NCBI GenBank assembly: GCA_029932015.1 | Contig: JAOZQW010000148.1 | Location: forward strand, 1-5,950 | Origin: Candidatus Fermentibacteraceae bacterium | GTDB lineage: Bacteria; Fermentibacterota; Fermentibacteria; Fermentibacterales; JCC-6 | Length of the DNA stretch: 5,950 nucleotides | Direction of reading: 5' to 3' | Shown here: piece by piece, positions 1 through 4,950 of the stretch | Numbering within the stretch: the first letter of the stretch is position 1 | How the letters are laid out: each line of letters opens with the position of its first letter | Program-made: the position numbers and the translations under genes | Notes under the pieces: generated by a model | Databases searched by the model: none | The model's input: the letters and a program-made list of their open reading frames with translations, nothing else | Told to the model about the DNA's origin: nothing

Positions 1-6
1 GAATTG

Positions 7-63
7 AGGCCGGGCCTGAAAACGTGCGTTTTGCACGAAATGAGGCCCGGCCTCATTTCGTGC
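7..63. repeat. Cluster of nested palindromes (REP-like or structured intergenic element)
   Basis: Three perfect inverted repeats are packed into 57 bases: AGGCC/GGCCT (7-17, 1-base loop), CGTGC/GCACG (23-37, 5-base loop), and a 14-bp stem, GCACGAAATGAGGC at 33-46 pairing with 50-63 across a 3-base loop. The GCACG at 33-37 belongs to both the second and third stems, so these two hairpins exclude each other. Segments 6-27 and 42-63 are also imperfect direct copies (GAGGCCGGGCCT versus GAGGCCCGGCCT, each ending CGTGC). No T-run follows, so it is not a classical intrinsic terminator. It may be a REP-like repeat, the 3' end structure of a gene left of the window, or a protein-binding site. The pairing is directly visible; the role is unknown. 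Confidence 0.7.
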
Positions 64-118
64 GTGTCCTCTTTGCTTCACCGAAAACGTGGATCTCGAG
101 ATGTTCGTATGTTCCCGG

Positions 119-138
119 TCAGCCGGTTATGTGGCTGA
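119..138 (+). other. Small hairpin in the leader of the msr gene
   Basis: TCAGCC at 119-124 pairs perfectly with GGCTGA at 133-138 around an 8-base loop, about 67 bases before the methionine sulfoxide reductase start codon. If the transcript begins upstream, this would be a short 5' leader hairpin. A 6-bp stem can arise by chance, and nothing else here matches a known riboswitch class. I could not pick a convincing promoter in 64-204. Confidence 0.25.
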
Positions 139-191
139 GAGTACACCTCGGAACTATTCCTAGCAAACAGGTATGAATAAGGAATGGATCA

Positions 192-199
192 AGAGGAGG
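192..199 (+). promoter_or_regulatory. Ribosome binding site that decides the msr start
   Basis: AGAGGAGG lies 5 bases before the ATG at 205. The in-frame ATG at 184 has no comparable site and would place the ribosome binding site inside the coding region, so 205 is chosen. Confidence 0.85.
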
Positions 200-204
200 A
201 TACT

Positions 205-1140
205 ATGTCTGGAATATGGAGAGCTGCGGCGGTCACATTTATGACTATCTTCACGACCGCGCTGGCGCTGGCATCGGAGGGCGGTGGAGAGTTGGACATT
301 CGGGACCTGACCCCGGATGAGGAGGCGGTCATCGTTCATGGTGGAACGGAGAGACCGTTCACAGGGGAATATGTGGAACACTTCGAAGACGGGACCTACC
401 ATTGCAGGCGATGCGGCGCAGCACTTTATAATGCGGAAGCCAAGTTCAGGGCGAACTGCGGCTGGCCAGCGTTCGAGGCGGAGATCGAGGGGGCCGTTGA
501 GCACAGACCCGATGCTGACGGCTTCAGAACGGAGATAGTCTGCGCCACCTGCAGTGCTCACCTTGGCCATGTCTTCGAAGGTGAGAGATACACAGAGACA
601 GACACGAGACATTGTGTGAACTCGATCTCACTGGACTTTGTCCCTGTGGAAATGCCTACCGAGACCGCCGTGTTCGCTGGTGGTTGCTTCTGGGGCGTGG
701 AGAGTGCCTTCAAGTCCATAGATGGTGTGATCGAGACCACCGTGGGTTATACTGGAGGAAGTACCGAGAACCCTGACTACTCCGAGGTCTGTTCGGGAAC
801 CACCGGACATGCAGAAGCAGTACAGGTGGTGTTTGATCCCAACGCAGTAAGTTTCGAAGAGCTGGCCCGGCTCTTCTTTGAGATTCACGATCCAACATCA
901 ATTAATTGTCAGGGACTTGACTTCGGGAGTCAGTACCGATCAGCGATCTACACTGCTGACGATCTTCAGAGGGAGACAGTGGAGGCACTCATCGAAGAAC
1001 TTTATGCCCGGGGTTATCGGATCGTCACTCAGGTTGAACCTGTGGGGACCTTCTGGTCGGCGGAGGAGTACCACCAGGATTACTATGAGCGGCAAGGTGG
1101 GGGCCTCTGCCATATGCGTGTAAACCGATTCGGCGACTGA
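205..1140 (+). CDS. msrBA: Exported bifunctional peptide-methionine sulfoxide reductase, MsrB-MsrA order
   Basis: This 311-residue enzyme should reduce both R (MsrB) and S (MsrA) epimers of methionine sulfoxide in proteins, repairing oxidative damage. A signal peptide (residues 1-23, hydrophobic core 7-22, ALA before S24) places it in the periplasm. The MsrB domain is about 32-148: zinc cysteines C67/C70 and C113/C116, CGWPAF at 85-90, and catalytic C137 in RHCVNS. C85 could be the recycling cysteine. The MsrA domain is about 152-311: GGCFWG with catalytic C161, E204 in GHAEAV, D239 and Y244 in DFGSQYRS. Their spacing equals that of E. coli MsrA C51/E94/D129/Y134. C302 in GGGLCHMR fits the usual GYC resolving cysteine. 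The common NRQGND segment reads NCQGLD (C235). The B-A order is a known fusion class. Family assignment is very secure; export rests on the visible signal peptide. The electron donor is not in the window. Confidence 0.96.
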   Translation: MSGIWRAAAVTFMTIFTTALALASEGGGELDIRDLTPDEEAVIVHGGTERPFTGEYVEHFEDGTYHCRRCGAALYNAEAKFRANCGWPAFEAEIEGAVEHRPDADGFRTEIVCATCSAHLGHVFEGERYTETDTRHCVNSISLDFVPVEMPTETAVFAGGCFWGVESAFKSIDGVIETTVGYTGGSTENPDYSEVCSGTTGHAEAVQVVFDPNAVSFEELARLFFEIHDPTSINCQGLDFGSQYRSAIYTADDLQRETVEALIEELYARGYRIVTQVEPVGTFWSAEEYHQDYYERQGGGLCHMRVNRFGD

Positions 1141-1202
1141 TCTGTCTCCGGTCCCCGACTCCATGGGTTGCATGTTTCCGCCGGTTTGAACAGAATGCAG
1201 AC

Positions 1203-1787
1203 ATGTATGTAAGACTGCTCCCGATTCTAATAGTCACCACCCTTCTCACTGCTGCACCAGCACTCGGTGAATGGGCAAGCGTCTCTTTCGGTCTGGACAT
1301 GAGCCATCTCGTCTGGGAACGTGGCGGGAGCTGGGCATGGGGTTTTCAGAGCGCCTTTGGTGTGATGCTTACAGATGAATTGACACTCCGCGCGAAAGCG
1401 ACCATTCCCTTCCCATTCTTCGTCGTTGTCGGGAACCAGGTCTCTCTCGGAGGAGAACTTGCCTGGGAAGCGTTCCGTGGTGACGGCTGGTCTGTAGAAA
1501 CTTCAGTCGGCGCCGCCTGGTCCCTTCACTGGCCGCAGCACGTCACCGTGATACTGGCTGATGGACCGGGCGAAGGGGAAGCCAGACCATTCGATCATGC
1601 TTCAGGACTAAGGTGCGACCTCCTGGTGAGCCCTGGAATTCGCTTCGATGAAGGTGCGATCCGACTGGACCTTGGCTACGATCTTAGGCGGATGAACGTG
1701 CTCTGGTTCGAGGACGGGATCCGTCGGGAAGGGATCCGCATATTCCAAGGTCCTCACTTTGGTCTCAGCGCCGACATGTTCTTCTAG
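1203..1787 (+). CDS. Small exported beta-barrel-like protein, probably outer membrane
   Basis: The 194-residue product begins with a clear signal peptide (residues 1-22, R4 then a hydrophobic run to PALG, followed by E23). The rest is rich in alternating polar/hydrophobic segments with many Gly, Trp and Phe (for example 41-60, 78-90 and 96-109) and ends in Phe-Phe. A terminal aromatic residue and amphipathic beta strands are the usual marks of a small outer-membrane barrel, with room for about eight strands. No family motif is recognised and no enzymatic residues stand out. The gene starts 62 bases after the msr stop on the same strand and could be co-transcribed. Its ribosome binding site is poor: the bases before ATG 1203 contain no AGGAGG-like run. 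The stop is 4 bases before the inverted-repeat element at 1792. The gene is probably real, given the signal peptide; the barrel role is inference. Confidence 0.8.
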   Translation: MYVRLLPILIVTTLLTAAPALGEWASVSFGLDMSHLVWERGGSWAWGFQSAFGVMLTDELTLRAKATIPFPFFVVVGNQVSLGGELAWEAFRGDGWSVETSVGAAWSLHWPQHVTVILADGPGEGEARPFDHASGLRCDLLVSPGIRFDEGAIRLDLGYDLRRMNVLWFEDGIRREGIRIFQGPHFGLSADMFF

Positions 1788-1791
1788 GATT

Positions 1792-1915
1792 CGGGGACGT
1801 TCGTAAGTTCATCAAGCGCGTTGACCGTTTATAGTCTCACTAGATTTACTACTCTATATAGTTGTGTTTCATTGATATTCGGTCAGCCTGCTTGATGAAC
1901 TTACGAACGTCCCCG
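1792..1915. repeat. Long inverted-repeat element (about 124 bp, MITE-like) between convergent genes
   Basis: The left arm 1792-1817 and right arm 1890-1915 are perfect 26-bp reverse complements (each begins CGGGGACGTTCGTAAG when read inward). Pairing continues inward through 1820-1827 with 1880-1887, broken by one C:C mismatch (1819/1888). It includes two pairs that would be G:U in a plus-strand RNA (1818/1889 and 1821/1886). The arms enclose an AT-rich centre of 52 bases (1828-1879) that holds the kinase stop codon. The right arm is coding for the kinase on the minus strand; the left arm lies just past the barrel-protein stop. No clear target-site duplication flanks it. It could be a non-autonomous mobile repeat, an inverted duplication of the kinase 3' end, or a long hairpin separating convergent transcripts. 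The repeat itself is certain. Confidence 0.9.
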
Positions 1916-2409
1916 GTTAGAAATTGCTGGACCTCACGTCGGGACCTGAGGATAACGATGCTCTTCGATCCCCTCAATTCCATCAAGCGGTCAAGGATCC
2001 CTGGCCTTCGTTTGCGTCTGAACGCCCATATCCAGTTCAGGTACTGCCGATTGAGCCTTTCCGGACAGCCTTCGGTCATGTCAGGACGACAACGCCCTCG
2101 AAAACGCAATAATCGCTGAAAAGCACCCAGGAGACAGATACTGGTGGGCATATCCAGAAAGATGATCGTATCAGCTGCTGCAATACGCAGATCCATCGTG
2201 CCACCATAATTCCCGTCGATGACCCACTCCTTCTCCGTGCAGAGATCTTCCTGGAGCGTATGCCATTCATCCCTCGGCAGCTCCTTCCAGCCTGGCTGCC
2301 AGAAGAGCCGGTCAAGATGGTGCACTGGCAGGTCCAGCTTGCGTGCAAGACTGCAGGCAAGGGTGGATTTACCGCTTCCACCGCATCCGATGATCATGAT
2401 ACGCTTCAT
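1849..2409 (-). CDS. P-loop kinase of the FlaR / 'DNA topology modulation protein' family, with a repeat-derived C terminus
   Basis: This 186-residue cytoplasmic protein resembles small adenylate-kinase-like P-loop NTPases often annotated as topology modulation protein or FlaR. It has a Walker A loop GCGGSGKST at 8-16, the HHLDRLFWQPGW segment at 30-41 typical of the family, EWVIDGNYGGTMD at 61-73, a Walker B-like strand IIFLDMP at 82-88, and a basic lid-like region 96-108 followed by RPDMTEGCPERL at 108-119. The true substrate of the family is uncertain. From memory, family members usually end shortly after a motif like REVQQFL (158-164). Here residues 165-186 continue through the inverted-repeat arm and its centre to a TAG at 1849-1851, so the native end was probably replaced. 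ATG 2409 has an AAAGGGA-like ribosome binding site about 5 bases upstream. The gene lies 66 bases after the Nudix gene on the same strand, so a shared transcript is likely. Confidence 0.88.
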   Translation of the reverse strand: MKRIMIIGCGGSGKSTLACSLARKLDLPVHHLDRLFWQPGWKELPRDEWHTLQEDLCTEKEWVIDGNYGGTMDLRIAAADTIIFLDMPTSICLLGAFQRLLRFRGRCRPDMTEGCPERLNRQYLNWIWAFRRKRRPGILDRLMELRGSKSIVILRSRREVQQFLTGDVRKFIKQADRISMKHNYIE

Positions 2410-2475
2410 CTATTCCCTTTGTTGTATTCTCTTGCATATCAGCACTCAACACTCACGCGTTACCGGTATCTGTAT

Positions 2476-2919
2476 TTAATTGCTCAGCTTCAATCTCTCG
2501 TTCAATTCCCAGAGAGCGGTCTGGTTGCTGTCCCACTTGAGAAGCTCACTGGCCTGTGCATAGGGCAGCCAACGCAGGTCAATATGCTCTTTCGAAAGAA
2601 CGAGTTTCGAATTACCGACATTCACCGCAAAACAGTGCTCCGGCACTACAAATACACCAGCACCCCAGGATTCGGCGGCAGCAAAGCAGTTCTTCGGAAT
2701 GCTGGACATCGAGTCCAGGGCAATGAGCGGACTATCAGATTCGAATCCCGTCTCCTCAAGAACCTCTCGTCCTGCGGCCTGGACAGGTGTTTCCTCGTCC
2801 TCTCCCCCGCCTGATACGAATTGCCAGGAACCGTCGTCGCTCCGTTTGAGCACTGCAAACTCCCTGGCAATGCCAATACTACGGTAAGGGATGACGAGAA
2901 TCTGAAATGGTGCTCGCAT
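2476..2919 (-). CDS. Nudix pyrophosphatase, NudB-like
   Basis: This 147-residue protein hydrolyses a nucleoside-diphosphate-linked substrate to release phosphate or pyrophosphate, needing divalent metal. Residues 37-59 match the Nudix box GX5EX7REUXEEXGU exactly: G37, E43, R51-E52, E55-E56, G58-F59. The start MRAPFQILVIPYR and the end, with EHIDLRWLPY then WDSNQTALWELNERL, follow the layout of NudB-type (dihydroneopterin triphosphate / dATP pyrophosphohydrolase) and related bacterial Nudix pyrophosphatases. The length is normal for a single Nudix domain. ATG 2919 is preceded by a purine-rich GGAGAG stretch. No signal peptide is present, so it is cytoplasmic. It is the first gene of a minus-strand pair with the P-loop kinase. 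The family is certain; the substrate cannot be read from sequence, so no gene symbol is given. Confidence 0.93.
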   Translation of the reverse strand: MRAPFQILVIPYRSIGIAREFAVLKRSDDGSWQFVSGGGEDEETPVQAAGREVLEETGFESDSPLIALDSMSSIPKNCFAAAESWGAGVFVVPEHCFAVNVGNSKLVLSKEHIDLRWLPYAQASELLKWDSNQTALWELNERLKLSN

Positions 2920-3245
2920 TACTCTCTCTACTCTCCGGCATTCAAGCTCAGTATGGGTGGAAAGAACTCAACTCACGAAGTACGATGAAGATGCTGAAGA
3001 GGAGCATCGATCAATTCATACAATATTGCTTCATTGGACTGATTCATGTCAATGGCCACCCCCTGATCCCTGTATCCAGGCCCGAACGAATACTGGCTCG
3101 GGGGACTTCATCAGCGTGCATTTAAGAAGTCAATCATCATATCGGCGCCGTATAGGCTTACCGCAGTTGAAGTTGGAACATTCCAGCATCTATTTGATAT
3201 ATTCATGATATATGAGGCTATTTGAACAAGGAAAGCAGGTTGGAA
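2920..3245. other. Divergent intergenic region without a convincing gene
   Basis: This gap of about 326 bases separates the minus-strand Nudix gene from the plus-strand envelope cluster and must hold promoters for both. Open frames exist here on the plus strand (2907-3125 and 2957-3208), but their translations look like random sequence and lack ribosome binding sites or known motifs. Visible details are an 8-bp palindrome CGGCGCCG (3143-3150), CGGGGGACTTCATCA (3099-3113), which loosely resembles the inverted-repeat arm, and an AT-rich direct repeat TGATATAT at 3195 and 3206. Base composition shifts to AT-rich toward 3190-3225. Confidence 0.6.
3173..3203 (+). promoter_or_regulatory. Possible promoter of the envelope cluster
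   Basis: TTGGAA (3173-3178) and TATATT (3198-3203, one mismatch to TATAAT) stand 19 bases apart, in the most AT-rich part of the gap and just before the gene cluster. The spacer is longer than ideal, and the sigma factors of this organism are unknown. The two TGATATAT copies 11 bp apart overlap the -10-like element. Confidence 0.3.
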
Positions 3246-3773
3246 GTGAAACTTTTCTACATTGTTCTTATCCCGTTCATGCTCATGGGATCCGTAGTCG
3301 GTTCACCGGTTTCATGGAGGGATATTGTCTATCCACAGGATAGACTGATGCAATCGATCTCGGAGATGCCCGATATCGTGAAGGATCAGGTCATATTCGA
3401 AGCGGCATATGAACTGGCTGACATGGGCGCCCTGGATGTGCTCATATGCGGCATATCCAGGATAGAAGCTCCCGTCGGCGGCTGGCTCCTGGAGGGACTG
3501 GCAGAACTCGAGATCGAAGAAGTTGCTTACAGCACCTTCATTATCGGTATCGAAGACTCGGGAGAAGTGTTCGCATTCATTGCGAGGGGGCTGGACGCTG
3601 ATGACCTCACATGCTGGTTTCCTACAATCGGACCTGACCACACACCTGCGGAAGGTGAGCCCTTCCCGGATGAACTGCTTGAATTCGAGTTCCTTCTCGA
3701 CAGGGAGGGATTCGAAACACTGATCGATGTTTTTCCAAGACCGGAGATTGCAGGTAATTCCAATCAGGGATGA
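3246..3773 (+). CDS. Exported small acidic protein of unknown function
   Basis: I do not recognise a family. Read from GTG 3246 the product is 175 residues, with a compact signal peptide (K2, hydrophobic 3-18, VVGS around 17-20). The mature part is acidic, has two cysteines (C68, C123), a hydrophobic/Gly segment at 62-83 and an acidic Phe-rich tail at 140-163. The start is uncertain: TTG 3222 (183 residues, GAGG 4 bases upstream) and TTG 3240 (AAGGA 7 bases upstream) are also possible. GTG 3246 is preferred because AAAGCAGG ends 6 bases before it and the signal peptide then has normal shape. The stop TGA overlaps the next start as ATGA (3770-3773), which implies translational coupling with the beta-propeller lipoprotein. 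That coupling is the best evidence that the gene is real and that the two products act together. Confidence 0.75.
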   Translation: MKLFYIVLIPFMLMGSVVGSPVSWRDIVYPQDRLMQSISEMPDIVKDQVIFEAAYELADMGALDVLICGISRIEAPVGGWLLEGLAELEIEEVAYSTFIIGIEDSGEVFAFIARGLDADDLTCWFPTIGPDHTPAEGEPFPDELLEFEFLLDREGFETLIDVFPRPEIAGNSNQG

Positions 3774-4936
3774 GGATTGCAGTGAAGATGATTCAAAACG
3801 CAATGATCCTGACTGTATTTCTCGCAACAGCAGCATTTTCTGTAATAGGCTGTGGAGAACAGGCAGATGAGCCGCAGACACATGCGGCGATCGATGAGCC
3901 CACACTCTCCGTGGATACACTGGTACTGACCGTCACAGATACGATCGGTGTCGAGATGGGGGACAGTGCATATGTATTCGGGATGCTTATGCGGGTTGGA
4001 CATGATACTGACGGCAATATCCTCGCACTGGATATGCATAAGGCATGTCTGAGTGTCTTCTCCCCCGAGGGGGAGTTCATAAGGTACATCGGTGCACCCG
4101 GTCCCGGTCCGGGTGAGTTCCAGATACCGCTGGACTTCGCTGTATTCCCTGAAGGCGGCCTGGCTGTAACCGACGCCATCTCCAGAGTAATTTCATTCTT
4201 CGACCCGGAGGGTAATTACATCGACAACATGGGCGGCTTCTTCCCCACCCCGCCGATGTCCATTGAAGGAGCGCCGGGAAGGGGCATAATCGGTGAGCAT
4301 ATGCCTATGTCAATGATGGGAGAGCAGACTGAGCTCAGCCTCAATCTCTCCCGCTGGACCGATGACCCTGAGCCCGACATCAACTACATGTCAGTCCCCA
4401 TGGAGATGGACTTTTCAGGTGATGGCATGCAGGTGCAGCGCGGTCCTGAGTTCGATTTCGCGGTCGGTCCCGATGGAAGTGTCCTCGTGGCGACGATCTC
4501 GGATACCGCATTTGCATTGACAGGTTTTACTCCAGAAGGTGATGAGTTCTTCTCTCTCCACAAAGAGATGGAGAGGACCCCGATGACGCAGGAGGAGATA
4601 GATGCCGGAGGTCTTGGACTGTCAATAATGATCACTGACGGCAGTGCCGAAGCAGGGATGAACAGGATGGATAACACATACCCATGGAGGAATGTGATCG
4701 GCTCGATCGGAGTGGACTCCCAGAGCAGAATCTGGGTCGAATTGAGCTATCCCGATACTCCCGTCTTCGAGGTCTACGACTATTCAGGTGAGCTGCTTTT
4801 CGTCGCCGTACCTGATGTTGAGTTCCCCCAGGTCGGCAGACCCGCCTTCAAGGTCGATGCAGGTGGCATCATCGGATTTGACAGGGATCCAATGGATTAT
4901 CCCAAGCTGTACATCCTGGAACTGCAGGAGGACTAG
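3770..4936 (+). CDS. Methionine-rich six-bladed beta-propeller lipoprotein
   Basis: The 388-residue product has a lipoprotein signal peptide, hydrophobic 11-26 with lipobox V25-I26-G27-C28, so it should be lipid-anchored in the envelope. ATG 3788 is an alternative start that leaves the lipobox intact. The rest follows the six-bladed beta-propeller / NHL-like pattern: repeated strand pairs with D-x-x-G-N turns (80-83), FSPEGEFIRYIG (97-108) then GPGPGEFQIP (111-120), FDPEGNYIDNMGG (144-156), FTPEGDEFFSL (253-263), and IGVDSQSRIWV (313-323) with FEVYDYSGELLF (333-344). Such propellers bind ligands or partners; no catalytic role is implied. From C28 on there are 20 methionines in 361 residues, clustered at 178-183 (HMPMSMM from H177) and 207-220. 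The gene overlaps the preceding one by four bases and is followed 14 bases later by the esterase fusion, suggesting one operon. Confidence 0.9.
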   Translation: MRIAVKMIQNAMILTVFLATAAFSVIGCGEQADEPQTHAAIDEPTLSVDTLVLTVTDTIGVEMGDSAYVFGMLMRVGHDTDGNILALDMHKACLSVFSPEGEFIRYIGAPGPGPGEFQIPLDFAVFPEGGLAVTDAISRVISFFDPEGNYIDNMGGFFPTPPMSIEGAPGRGIIGEHMPMSMMGEQTELSLNLSRWTDDPEPDINYMSVPMEMDFSGDGMQVQRGPEFDFAVGPDGSVLVATISDTAFALTGFTPEGDEFFSLHKEMERTPMTQEEIDAGGLGLSIMITDGSAEAGMNRMDNTYPWRNVIGSIGVDSQSRIWVELSYPDTPVFEVYDYSGELLFVAVPDVEFPQVGRPAFKVDAGGIIGFDRDPMDYPKLYILELQED

Positions 4937-4950
4937 AAGGATCCTGGCAT

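Noticed and set aside
133..180. GGCTGAGAG resembling the THI-box CTGAGA of a TPP riboswitch
   Set aside because: The second conserved segment (ACCTGA followed by a GG..AATGCC-like stem) is absent, and the downstream gene is a methionine sulfoxide reductase, not a thiamine gene.
184..204. Upstream ATG start for the msr gene
   Set aside because: The strong AGAGGAGG lies after this ATG and fits ATG 205; starting at 184 would also put acidic residues ahead of the signal peptide.
160..612. Minus-strand 150-codon open frame
   Set aside because: It is antisense to the MsrB domain, whose motifs are unmistakable, and its translation shows no recognisable domain.
1792..1915. Classical intrinsic terminator
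   Set aside because: The stem is far longer than usual, the loop is more than 50 bases and no T-run follows either arm; it may still hinder transcription.
1787..1920. Target-site duplication around the inverted-repeat element
   Set aside because: The flanks (AGGATT on the left, GTTAGA on the right) do not match beyond a chance TAG, so insertion cannot be shown this way.
2260..2814. Plus-strand 184-codon open frame
   Set aside because: It is antisense to the kinase N terminus and the Nudix gene, both with intact family motifs.
2957..3208. Plus-strand short open frames in the divergent gap
   Set aside because: They lack ribosome binding sites and their composition looks non-coding.
3312..3920. 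Minus-strand 202-codon open frame
   Set aside because: It is antisense to two coupled plus-strand genes, one with a clear lipobox; its translation has no family features or signal.
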